From contig CM001438.1 in assembly GCA_000244995.1 (NCBI GenBank), forward strand, positions 3,310,090 to 3,374,089: a DNA stretch of 64,000 bases. The letters are read 5' to 3'. Shown here in pieces: positions 56,418 through 64,000 of the stretch (its first letter is position 1; each line of letters starts with the position of its first letter). The position numbers were made by a program, and so were the translations under genes. The notes beneath the pieces are model-generated. The model ran no database searches. It was not told the origin of the DNA and worked only from the letters and a program-made list of their open reading frames with translations. Source of the stretch: Burkholderiales bacterium JOSHI_001. Its GTDB lineage: Bacteria; Pseudomonadota; Gammaproteobacteria; Burkholderiales; Burkholderiaceae_C.

Positions 56418-57488
56418 TCAGGGCAAAGGAAGGGCTTGAACGCTGCCCACCAGGGTGAGTGCCTCGAACTCGTCGGCCAGCCGGGCGCTTTCGTCCACTG
56501 CGCGTTGCCAGCGCGCCACGCGTTGCGGCAGGTCGTCCGCGAAAGTCTTGAAGTCTTGCCGGTCGGGCAGCTTGGCGCCCGGCAGGCTGCGCACCCAGTC
56601 CGGGTGGGGTGACAGCAGCACCAGGTTGTCCAGCCACGCGCTGGCGCGGTGGCGGTGTTTCAGCGCCTTGTCCAGCCAGCCGGGCACCAGCTGTGGCTGG
56701 AAGTGCGGGTACAGCACCAGGCCCTCGCTCATGTGGGCGTAGGGCAGGTGCAGGTGGTAATCGGTGATGCCGCCGTCCCAGTAGGCGCCGGGCGGCGCAC
56801 CGGGAATGTCATGCACCGCCTGCAGCCAGAAGGGGATGGAACAACTGGCCAGGATGGACGGTGCCAGGTTGGCAGCACTCAGGCCCACCTGCCGTGTGCG
56901 GTAGCCGTGCAGGGGCAGCGGCAGCGCATCCCGCGGGTCGGAGAACACCACCCGTTCCAGCCATGCACCCAGGGCGCGGCGGCTGGCCAGGTTGGTGAAG
57001 AAGGCACCGGCATAGCCCACCGGCGTGCGCCAGCGCCCTTCGCGCCGCAGCACCTGCCGGCCATGGCTGGTGAAGACATGCAGGCGAAAGCGTGGGTGCT
57101 TCAACACCTCGGCCTCACGACCGCCGAAGTGCGCCGCCAGGCCTTCGCCGAAGACGCGACTGACCAACGCCGCGCCGGGCCGCTGCCCTGCGGGCACGTC
57201 GTAATGCTGGTGGATGTAGTCCTGCGCCAGGCGCGCCAGGGCGGCGTCGGCGTCGTCCAGGCAGGCGCTGGCCAGGCGCCAGGCACCGATGCTGGCGCCC
57301 AGCAGGTGCACGGTCTGCGTGCTGCCGGGCAGCCAGCGACTGAAGATGAAGCGGTCCAGCGGGTTCAGCACCAGGCCCTTGGGGCCGCCCGCCGCGGCCG
57401 GGATGACACGAATGTCATCCGGTTGCAAGCCCCGTTCGGCCAGGCGCTGGCGCGCGCGCGGTCCGGCAAAGACCTGCAGGGCCTGCAT
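56418..57488 (-). CDS. Patatin-like phospholipase family protein
   Basis: A 356-residue protein with the patatin layout: oxyanion-hole A-A-A-G-G-P-K-G near residue 35, nucleophile elbow G-A-S-I-G near residue 66 (G-x-S-x-G) and the catalytic Asp in Y-W-D-G-G near residue 240. No signal peptide is visible. It probably hydrolyses lipid acyl esters in the cytoplasm. It starts 11 bases after tex and may be co-transcribed with it. Confidence 0.85.
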   Translation of the reverse strand: MQALQVFAGPRARQRLAERGLQPDDIRVIPAAAGGPKGLVLNPLDRFIFSRWLPGSTQTVHLLGASIGAWRLASACLDDADAALARLAQDYIHQHYDVPAGQRPGAALVSRVFGEGLAAHFGGREAEVLKHPRFRLHVFTSHGRQVLRREGRWRTPVGYAGAFFTNLASRRALGAWLERVVFSDPRDALPLPLHGYRTRQVGLSAANLAPSILASCSIPFWLQAVHDIPGAPPGAYWDGGITDYHLHLPYAHMSEGLVLYPHFQPQLVPGWLDKALKHRHRASAWLDNLVLLSPHPDWVRSLPGAKLPDRQDFKTFADDLPQRVARWQRAVDESARLADEFEALTLVGSVQALPLP

Positions 57489-57499
57489 CGCAGCAGCGT

Positions 57500-59842
57500 C
57501 TAGCGCTTGCCGCCCTGCAGCTTGGCGAAGGCGGCGGCCATCGCGCTGCCGGCGGCGGCCGGTTCCGGCGTGCGGCGCTGCGGCGCGCGCTGGTCGCGGC
57601 CCGCGGGACGGAAGTTGTTGTCCGCTTTCTCACCGCCGGGCTTGCCCACCGGCGCGTCCAGCTTCATCGTGAGCGAGATGCGCCCGCGCGCCAGGTCCAC
57701 TTCCAGCACCTTCACCTTGACGATGGCGCCGGTCTTCACCACCTCGCGCGCGTCGTTGACGAACTTGCTAGACAGCTGGCTCACGTGCACCAACCCGTCC
57801 TGGTGCACGCCCAGATCGACGAAGGCACCGAAGGCTGCCACGTTGCTGACCGTGCCTTGCAGTGTCATGCCCGGCTGCAGGTCCTTGATGTCGTTGACGT
57901 CGTCATTGAAGCGTGCCACCTGGAAGTCCGGGCGCGGGTCGCGGCCGGGCTTTTCCAGTTCACCGAAGATGTCCTTCACGGTGATGGCGCCGAACTTCTC
58001 GTCGGCGAAGGCCTCGGGCTTGAGCGCCCGGATGACGTCGCTCTTGCCCATCAGATCGCCAATGCCACGGCCCAAGTGCGACAGCACGCGCTGCACCACC
58101 GGGTAGGTTTCGGGGTGCACGCCGCTGGCGTCCAGCGGGTTGTCGCCGTCGCGGATGCGCAGGAAGCCCGCCGCCTGCTCGAAGGTCTTGGGGCCCAGGC
58201 CCTGCACGTCCAGCAGTTGCTGGCGGCTGCGGAAGGCACCGTGGGCGTCGCGCCAGCGCACGATTGACGAAGCCACCGCGGCCGACAGGCCCGACACCCG
58301 CGACAGCAAGGGCGCCGACGCGGTGTTCAGGTCCACGCCGACGCGGTTCACGCAGTCTTCCACCACCGTGCCCAGGGTGCGGGCCAGTTCGCTCTGGTTC
58401 ACGTCGTGCTGGTACTGGCCCACACCGATGCTCTTGGGGTCGATCTTCACCAGTTCGGCCAGCGGGTCCTGCAAACGGCGCGCGATGGACACCGCGCCGC
58501 GCAGGCTGACGTCCAGGTCGGGCAGTTCCTTGCTGGCGAATTCGCTGGCCGAATAGACCGATGCGCCGGCTTCGCTGACCACCACCTTGTCGATCTTCAG
58601 GTCCGGCGCGACGGATTGAACGCGCTTGATCAGGTCGCCCGCCAGCTGGTCGGTTTCGCGGCTGGCGGTGCCATTGCCGATGGCGATCAGGTTCACGCCA
58701 TGGGAGGCCACCAGCTTGCCCAGGGCGTGAAGGCTGCCTTCCCAGTCCTTGCGCGGCTCGTGCGGGTAGACCGTGTGCGTGGCCAGCACCTTGCCGGTGT
58801 CGCTGACCACGGCCACCTTCACGCCGGTGCGGATGCCGGGGTCCAGCCCCATCACCACGCGCTTGCCGGCGGGCGCGGCCAGCAGCAGGTCGCGCAGGTT
58901 CTCGGCGAACACCTTGATGGCGGTGGCCTCGGCGGCTTCACGCAGGCGGGTGAACAGGTCGCGCTCCAGGCTGAGCGAAAGCTTCACCTTCCAGGTCCAG
59001 GCCACGGTCTTGCGGATCAGTTCGTCCCCGGGCCGCTTGCCGTGGGCCCAGCCCAGGTGGTGGGCGATGCGGCCTTCGGCCAGGCTGGGTTGTCCTGGAA
59101 GGAGTTCTTCGTCCAGCGCCAGCTTCGCGTCCAGGATCTCCAGCGTGCGGCCGCGGAAGACCGCCAGCGCACGGTGCGAGGGCACCTTGTGGATGGGCTC
59201 GGCGTAGTCAAAGTAGTCGCGGAACTTGGACACATCCGGATGGTTCTCGTCCTTGCCGGCGGCCAGCCTGCTTTGCAGCAGGCCTTCGGCCCACAACCAT
59301 TCGCGCAGGGTCTTCACCAGCGCCGGGTCTTCGGCCCAGCGCTCGGACAGCAGGTCGCGCACGCCGTCCAGCACGGCGAAGGCGTCGGCAAAGCCGGCCT
59401 CGGCGTTGATGAACGCCGCGGCCTCGGCGGCCGGGTCCAGCGTGGGGTCGGCGAACAGCCTGTCGGCCAAGGGCTCCAGGCCGGCTTCGCGGGCGATCAT
59501 GCCCTTGGTGCGACGCTTGGGCTTATAGGGCAGGTACAGGTCTTCCAGTTCCTGCTTGGTGGGCACGGTCTCGATGGCGGCCCGCAACTCGGGCGTGAGC
59601 TTGCCCTGTTCGTCAATGCTCTTCAGCACCGCCTCGCGGCGGTCTTCCAGCTCGCGCAGGTAGGCCAGGCGCGCTTCCAGTTCGCGCAGCTGGATGTCGT
59701 CCAGTCCTTCGGTGGCTTCCTTGCGGTAACGGGCGATGAAGGGCACGGTGGCCCCGCCGTCCAGCAATTCCACGGCGGTTTTCACCTGCCGCGGCGCGAC
59801 CTTCAATTCGGCCGCCATCTGCAAAACAATCTTGTCCAACAT
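57500..59842 (-). CDS. tex: Tex-family RNA-binding transcription accessory protein
   Basis: A 780-residue Tex protein: N-terminal helical domain (R-Y-R-K-E-A-T-E-G-L-D), YqgF-like RNase H fold (M-G-L-D-P-G-I-R-T-G-V-K-V-A), helix-hairpin-helix region (N-T-A-S-A-P-L-L-S-R-V-S-G-L) and a C-terminal S1 domain (about 655-725, G-M-T-L-Q-G-T-V-S-N-V-A-A-F-G-A-F-V-D-L-G). The tail after S1 is Arg/Gln-rich. It is an essential or toxin-related transcription factor in some bacteria. Confidence 0.95.
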   Translation of the reverse strand: MLDKIVLQMAAELKVAPRQVKTAVELLDGGATVPFIARYRKEATEGLDDIQLRELEARLAYLRELEDRREAVLKSIDEQGKLTPELRAAIETVPTKQELEDLYLPYKPKRRTKGMIAREAGLEPLADRLFADPTLDPAAEAAAFINAEAGFADAFAVLDGVRDLLSERWAEDPALVKTLREWLWAEGLLQSRLAAGKDENHPDVSKFRDYFDYAEPIHKVPSHRALAVFRGRTLEILDAKLALDEELLPGQPSLAEGRIAHHLGWAHGKRPGDELIRKTVAWTWKVKLSLSLERDLFTRLREAAEATAIKVFAENLRDLLLAAPAGKRVVMGLDPGIRTGVKVAVVSDTGKVLATHTVYPHEPRKDWEGSLHALGKLVASHGVNLIAIGNGTASRETDQLAGDLIKRVQSVAPDLKIDKVVVSEAGASVYSASEFASKELPDLDVSLRGAVSIARRLQDPLAELVKIDPKSIGVGQYQHDVNQSELARTLGTVVEDCVNRVGVDLNTASAPLLSRVSGLSAAVASSIVRWRDAHGAFRSRQQLLDVQGLGPKTFEQAAGFLRIRDGDNPLDASGVHPETYPVVQRVLSHLGRGIGDLMGKSDVIRALKPEAFADEKFGAITVKDIFGELEKPGRDPRPDFQVARFNDDVNDIKDLQPGMTLQGTVSNVAAFGAFVDLGVHQDGLVHVSQLSSKFVNDAREVVKTGAIVKVKVLEVDLARGRISLTMKLDAPVGKPGGEKADNNFRPAGRDQRAPQRRTPEPAAAGSAMAAAFAKLQGGKR

Positions 59843-60052
59843 CAGGGTCCCTGGGCCGCCGCGGGGGGCCCGTCCACGCGAAAGCGCGCGAGTTTGCCAC
59901 AGGGGGTGTCCGCAGCGCCGGCCAGGGCTGCCATGGCGCGGGCCATGACAGGTTTCACGCTCGCGCGGCGTGCCTGTGGCCTGGCCGCTTGGAGAGCCGC
60001 TGCCTCACGGTGCCACCGCGTACCATGGCGCGCCCCCACGGCCCCACCCCTT

Positions 60053-61480
60053 TTGACCACCGCCCCGACCGCCCACCAGGAAGCGACCAGCGCCCCCGCG
60101 CCGGCCGACGCCCTGGCCTTGCTGGCCGAGGTGCTGAGCGCGCCCGAATTGGCCATGGCCGCGCACAGCCTGGTGGCACGCCTGGCCAGTGCGACAGGCT
60201 CCACGCGCGTGAGCCTGGCCCTGTGGCAAGGCCAGGCCTTGCACCTGCTGGCGGTGAGCGGCCTGGACAGCGTGGACCCGCAATCCGACCTGTCCCGGCT
60301 GACCCTGGGCGCGCTGAGCGAGGCCGTCGAACAGGGCGTGGCGCTGACCGAGCCGACACGGGACGGAACCGACGCCCTGCACATTCGCCTGGAGCTGCAG
60401 GCCCTGCAACAACGCGTCGGCGGGGCGGTGGCGGTGCTGCCGCTGGCCGACGCCGCGCAGCCCGGGCAGGCGCTAGGCGCGCTGGCGCTGGAACGCCAGG
60501 CCGGCCAGCCCTTCAGCGGGGCGGAACTTGAATGGCTGGCCCATGCCCTGGCCCTGGCCGCCCCTGCCCTGGCGCTGCTGCAACGCGCCGAAGCACCGGC
60601 ACACCAGCGCCTGATGCGCAGCGCGCAGGCCGCCTGGCATCGGCTTCAGGAACCTGGCCAGCACCATCGGCGCCGGCTGTGGCAACTGGGCGGCGCGCTG
60701 TTGGCCTTCCTGGCGCTGGTCCCGCTGACCCACGAAGTGGGCGGCACCGCGCGCCTGGAAGGGGCCGAGCAGCGCGTGCTGGCGGCGCCCACCGACGGCT
60801 TCATCAAGGCCGCCCCGGTGCGCCCGGGCGACCGCGTGGCCGCGGGCGCGGTGCTGCTGGAGTTGACCGAGCGCGACCTGCAACTGGAACGCGAACGCTG
60901 GGCCAGCCAGCTGGCGCAGCACGAAAACGCCTTTGCCGCCGCCATGGCGCGCAACGACCGCACCCAGGCCGCGGTCAGTTCCGCCAAGGTGGACGAAGCC
61001 CAGGCCCAGCTCTCTCTGGTGGACGAACAGCTGCTGCGCAGCCGCTTGCTGGCGCCCTTTGCCGGAGTGGTGATCCAGGGCGACTGGAGCCAGCAGATCG
61101 GCGCCCCGGTGCGACAGGGCGACACCCTGGTCACCCTGGCCGCCAGCCAGGGTTACCGGGTGATGGTGGAGGTGGACGAGATCGACATCGCCCGCGTTCA
61201 GCCCGGGCAAACCGGCACGCTGTTGCTGTCGGCCCTGCCCTGGGGCGGGCACGACGTGCTGGTGGAACGCATCACCCCGCTGGCCAAGGCGGTGGACGGG
61301 CGCAATGTGTTCGAGGTGCAGGCCCGCCTGACCGAGGCCGGCGTCGAAGCCGACCCCGACCTGCGCCCTGGCCTGCAGGGCCGCGCGCGCCTGGCGGTGG
61401 GCCGCCTGCCGCTGCTGTGGGCCTGGGCCCGCCCCTGGTTAGACCGCGCGCGGCTGGCGCTGTGGTCCCTGGGTGCCTGA
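60053..61480 (+). CDS. Membrane adaptor with N-terminal GAF-like domain and HlyD/lipoyl domain
   Basis: A 475-residue protein. The N-terminal 20-180 region looks like a GAF-type domain (V-S-L-A-L-W-Q-G-Q-A-L-H-L-L and A-V-A-V-L-P-L), then a membrane helix (about 209-226, L-W-Q-L-G-G-A-L-L-A-F-L-A-L-V-P-L), a lipoyl half-motif (A-P-T-D-G-F-I-K-A-A-P-V-R-P-G-D), a short coiled coil (about 270-320) and a second lipoyl and barrel part. The topology puts GAF in the cytoplasm and HlyD in the periplasm. The start is uncertain: TTG 60053 is favoured because upstream residues (ATG 59933 or 59945) are low-quality; no clear ribosome-binding site is seen. Downstream gene is 17 bases away. Confidence 0.75.
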   Translation: MTTAPTAHQEATSAPAPADALALLAEVLSAPELAMAAHSLVARLASATGSTRVSLALWQGQALHLLAVSGLDSVDPQSDLSRLTLGALSEAVEQGVALTEPTRDGTDALHIRLELQALQQRVGGAVAVLPLADAAQPGQALGALALERQAGQPFSGAELEWLAHALALAAPALALLQRAEAPAHQRLMRSAQAAWHRLQEPGQHHRRRLWQLGGALLAFLALVPLTHEVGGTARLEGAEQRVLAAPTDGFIKAAPVRPGDRVAAGAVLLELTERDLQLERERWASQLAQHENAFAAAMARNDRTQAAVSSAKVDEAQAQLSLVDEQLLRSRLLAPFAGVVIQGDWSQQIGAPVRQGDTLVTLAASQGYRVMVEVDEIDIARVQPGQTGTLLLSALPWGGHDVLVERITPLAKAVDGRNVFEVQARLTEAGVEADPDLRPGLQGRARLAVGRLPLLWAWARPWLDRARLALWSLGA

Positions 61481-61497
61481 AGGAGGCCTGGCCCACC

Positions 61498-63642
61498 ATG
61501 GCCCTGCACAGCCCGCACTGGCACCGCGTGGCGGCCCTGGCCCCCCGGCTGGCGCCGCAAGTGCGCGTGACGCGCCAGCGCCACCGCGGCCAGACCTGGT
61601 GGCTGCTGCACGACGAACTGACCGGCCGCAGCGCGCGCCTGAACCGCAGCGCCTACGAACTGGCCGCGCGCCTGGACGGCGCCACCACCGTGCAGGCCCT
61701 GTGGGACCAGGCCCAGTCCCGACCGCAAGAGCCGCCCACGCAGGACGAGGTGGTGGAACTGCTGGCGCGCCTGCGTGAACAAGGCCTGGTGGACGGGCAG
61801 GCCAACACCGATTTCCACACCCTGCTGCCGCACCTGCGCCAGGGTGCACAAGCCCGGTCACGCGGCAACCTGCTGGCCTGGCGCTTTCCGATGGGCAACC
61901 CCACGGCATGGCTGCGGCTGTTCCAACGCGTGCAGCCGCTGCTGTTTTCCCGCCCGGCGGCCTGGCTGTGGGCGCTGGCCACGCTGTGGCTGGCGGCCAC
62001 CGCCGCGCTGCACGCCAGCGAGCTGTGGGCCTACGGCGGGCGCTGGGCGGCCACCCCGCGCTTTGCCCTGCTGGCCCTGCTGGCCTGGCTGCCCATCAAG
62101 CTGGTGCACGAAACCGCCCATGGCCTGGCGCTGCGCCAGTTCGGCGCGACGGTGCGCGAAGCCGGCGTCACGCTGATGCTGTTCATGCCCATGCCCTATG
62201 TGGACGCCAGCGCCGCGGCGGCCCTGCCCAGCACGCGGCAACGCATGGTGGTCAGCGCCGCGGGCATTGCCGCGGAACTGCTGCTGGCCGCCCTGGCCCT
62301 GGCCGCCTGGCTGGCGCTGCCCGACGGCCTGGCGCGCGAGATGGCCTTTGTGGTCTTCAGCGTGGCCGGCCTGTCCACCTTGCTGTTCAATGCCAACCCG
62401 CTGCAGCGCCTGGACGGCTACCACCTGGCCACCGACGCACTGCAGCTGCCCAACCTGGCGCCGCGCAGCCGCGAGTACTGGCTGGACCTGCTGCGCCAGC
62501 GGGTGCTGCGCCTGCCCGAACACGACCCCTTTCCCGTGGCGCCCGGCGAAGCGCCGTGGCTGCTGGCCTATGCGCCCCTGTCCTGGGCCTGGGGCCTGGG
62601 CCTGGCGGCATTGGGCGTGGCCTGGCTGGCGGCCATTTCAGCACCGCTGGGGGCCGCGGCGGGCCTGGTTCTCTTCGTCCAGCTGGCCCTGCTGCCCGCC
62701 GTGCGGCTGTTGCGCCAACTGGGCCAGCAAGCCGCCGGCCAGCGCCAGCCGCGCCAGCGCCTGCAGCGTGCCGTGGCCCTGACGGGCGGGGTGCTGGCGG
62801 CCAGCTTGCTGCTGCCGCTGCCGCAGCACCGCAGCGCCCAAGGCTTGGTATGGCCGCCCGAACAGGCGCAACTTCGGGCCGACACCGAAGGCTTTGTCCA
62901 CGAACTGCACATTGCCGATGGCCAGCCCGTGGCCGCCGGCGACCTGGTGCTGGAACTGGCCAACCCCCGCCTGCAGGCCCAGCGCGCGCAGCAGGCCGCG
63001 CGCGTGGCCGCGATCGAAAGCGACCTGATCCAGGCCAGCGGCAGTGCCGCGCCCGCCGGTGAACGCCGTGGCAACGCCCAGGCCGACCTGGCCGCCGCCC
63101 AGGCCGAGCTGGCCCGCACCGACGAACGCCTGGCCGGCTTGCTGCTGCGTGCCCAGGCGGCCGGCACCCTGGCCCTGCCCGGGGCCGACGACCTGGGCGC
63201 GCAGTGGGTGCCGCAGGGCCGCCTGCTGGGCCAGGTGCTCACCGGCGCCGCGCCCGTGGTGAAGCTGGCAGTGCCGGAAGATGAAGCCCCCAGCGCCCAG
63301 GCGCAAACACGCCCGGTGAGCGTGCGGCTGCGCGACGCCGACGCCACCCGCCGCAGCGGCCGGCTGCAGCGCGACAGCCTGGCGGCGGTGACCCGCCTGC
63401 CCAGCGCCGCGCTGTCCCAGGCCAGCGGTGGCGAACTGCTCACCGACCCGCAGGACAAGGACCACCTGCGCACCCTGCGCCCGGTGGTGCTGATGGACGT
63501 GGTGCTGGACGCGCCGCTGCCCGGCGCCGGCCTGGGCCAGCGCGCCTGGGTGCGCTTTGACGAAGGCTGGTCGCCCCTGGCCTGGCAGGCGTTCAAGGCG
63601 CTGCAGCGGCAGTGGCTGCGCCGCATGAACCCGCAGCACTGA
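61498..63642 (+). CDS. PqqD-like / M50 site-2 protease / HlyD-type fusion protein
   Basis: A 714-residue protein. Residues about 30-100 resemble PqqD (winged-helix RiPP recognition element: L-H-D-E-L-T-G-R-S-A-R-L-N-R-S-A-Y-E-L). Membrane segments follow, with zinc motif H-E-T-A-H at 204-208 and the second site-2-protease motif N-P-L-Q-R-L-D-G at 300-307. After more membrane helices, residues about 440-714 form a lipoyl/HlyD-like adaptor (L-R-A-D-T-E-G-F-V-H-E-L-H-I-A-D-G-Q-P-V). An AAGGAGG site lies 11 bases before the ATG. Its TGA overlaps the next ATG. This reads as a protease/exporter hybrid that could recognise, cut and pass on a peptide. Confidence 0.8.
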   Translation: MALHSPHWHRVAALAPRLAPQVRVTRQRHRGQTWWLLHDELTGRSARLNRSAYELAARLDGATTVQALWDQAQSRPQEPPTQDEVVELLARLREQGLVDGQANTDFHTLLPHLRQGAQARSRGNLLAWRFPMGNPTAWLRLFQRVQPLLFSRPAAWLWALATLWLAATAALHASELWAYGGRWAATPRFALLALLAWLPIKLVHETAHGLALRQFGATVREAGVTLMLFMPMPYVDASAAAALPSTRQRMVVSAAGIAAELLLAALALAAWLALPDGLAREMAFVVFSVAGLSTLLFNANPLQRLDGYHLATDALQLPNLAPRSREYWLDLLRQRVLRLPEHDPFPVAPGEAPWLLAYAPLSWAWGLGLAALGVAWLAAISAPLGAAAGLVLFVQLALLPAVRLLRQLGQQAAGQRQPRQRLQRAVALTGGVLAASLLLPLPQHRSAQGLVWPPEQAQLRADTEGFVHELHIADGQPVAAGDLVLELANPRLQAQRAQQAARVAAIESDLIQASGSAAPAGERRGNAQADLAAAQAELARTDERLAGLLLRAQAAGTLALPGADDLGAQWVPQGRLLGQVLTGAAPVVKLAVPEDEAPSAQAQTRPVSVRLRDADATRRSGRLQRDSLAAVTRLPSAALSQASGGELLTDPQDKDHLRTLRPVVLMDVVLDAPLPGAGLGQRAWVRFDEGWSPLAWQAFKALQRQWLRRMNPQH

Positions 63643-64000
63643 TGCCCCGGATCGACCTCGTCCACACCGTGCCAGTGCCCGGCCCCTTGTGGGGCCTGTT
63701 CCCGCGCCGGCCCGACACGCCACAGCCCCCACCCCGCCGTGCCTGGGCGTGGCACAGCGCAAGCCAGCAATGCCGGTCCCTGGCCGGCGCCGCCGAAGGC
63801 CTGGCCCACCAGTTCAAGGCCCAAGGTCTGGTGGCCGAGCAGCGGCGGGCGCTGGCGGCCCAACTGGGCACCGCCTTGCGACGCCAAGGCTTCTGCGACG
63901 CGGCACTGGCCCCCGCCCTGGGCCTGGCAGCGGCTACCGCGGCCGACCTGCTGGGCCAGCCGCCCTTTGCCACCCAGCTGTTTTGCGCGGCCGCACTGCT
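63642..64000 (+). CDS. 5' part of a SecA-like ATPase gene (truncated by window edge)
   Basis: The open frame begins at ATG 63642, overlapping the preceding stop (TGATG), and is still open at the window end after 119 codons. The residues to the edge include A-L-A-P-A-L-G-L-A-A-A-T-A-A-D-L-L-G-Q-P-P-F and A-T-Q-L-F-C-A-A-A-L, which resemble the start of SecA-like proteins just before the D-V-Q-L-I-G-G-x-x-L nucleotide-site region. The Walker A motif would lie just beyond the edge, so the assignment is provisional. If right, it is an accessory SecA paralogue working with the two upstream membrane proteins. Confidence 0.55.
   Translation, partial: MPRIDLVHTVPVPGPLWGLFPRRPDTPQPPPRRAWAWHSASQQCRSLAGAAEGLAHQFKAQGLVAEQRRALAAQLGTALRRQGFCDAALAPALGLAAATAADLLGQPPFATQLFCAAAL

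Noticed and set aside
58406-60052. Upstream extension of the GAF/HlyD gene opposite tex
   Set aside because: The residues are shadow-like and overlap tex; the domain content starts after about 60053.

Overview
The window is 64 kb of high-GC DNA, dense with genes, with the conserved gene order of Burkholderiales (Betaproteobacteria). The tig-clpP-clpX-lon cluster, thrS-infC-rpmI-rplT-pheS-pheT-ihfA-merR-tRNA-Pro cluster, ilvB-ilvH-ilvC-pssA-leuA cluster and nadE next to glnB all point there. hpnCDE together with the general gene content fits the Rubrivivax/Leptothrix/Ideonella side of the order; this placement is inference. I see no insertion sequence, prophage, integron or CRISPR array, and most of the window reads as core chromosome. 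No gene-free stretch exceeds 300 bases; the longest is about 255 bases, between ppa and hppA.

Layout. 1-7.1 kb: tail of a peptide-type ABC substrate-binding protein, then an electron-transfer block on the minus strand (etfB, etfA, an acyl-CoA dehydrogenase, a flavin-dependent nitronate monooxygenase-like enzyme), then murI and a UMF1-type MFS transporter. 7.1-13.8 kb: tRNA-Gly-Cys-Leu, the proteostasis cluster lon/clpX/clpP/tig, and tRNA-Leu. 13.9-18.3 kb: an RND efflux pair with a palindromic operator-like site upstream. 18.3-24.6 kb: hpnCDE (squalene from farnesyl-PP), a TIGR03790-type protein, an IclR regulator and a PBP7-type endopeptidase. 24.7-31.1 kb: branched-chain amino acid genes with pssA embedded. 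31.2-34.5 kb: a compact sigma factor operon. 34.5-41.2 kb: glnB, nadE, a GNAT-type protein, an M16 protease, ppa. 41.4-47.6 kb: hppA with an OmpA-like tail, an aminotransferase, an HpaB/AbfD-like protein, an isochorismatase-family hydrolase. 47.6-55.8 kb: tRNA-Pro, merR, ihfA, pheTS, rplT, rpmI, infC, thrS. 55.8-59.8 kb: a glycine-zipper lipoprotein, a patatin-like protein, tex. 60-64 kb: an unusual membrane/export operon cut by the window edge.

Points of most interest. (1) The right-edge operon encodes a GAF-like/HlyD membrane adaptor, a protein joining a PqqD-like domain, an M50 site-2-protease core and a lipoyl/HlyD adaptor, and a third gene that resembles the start of a SecA paralogue; it looks like a dedicated processing and export machine. 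(2) thrS is preceded by a 14-residue threonine-rich leader peptide, a segment able to form an antiterminator and an intrinsic terminator, which is a complete attenuation layout. (3) leuA has a similar layout with a 17-residue peptide containing Leu-Leu-Leu, apparently on a leaderless transcript. (4) The proton-pumping pyrophosphatase carries a periplasmic OmpA-like domain. (5) infC appears to start at ATC. (6) A 4-hydroxybutyryl-CoA-dehydratase-like protein lacks two of the four Fe-S ligands.

Starts were moved to internal codons wherever ribosome-binding sites, signal peptides, stop/start overlaps or family length supported it. Family assignments rest on motif recognition from memory, without database searches.
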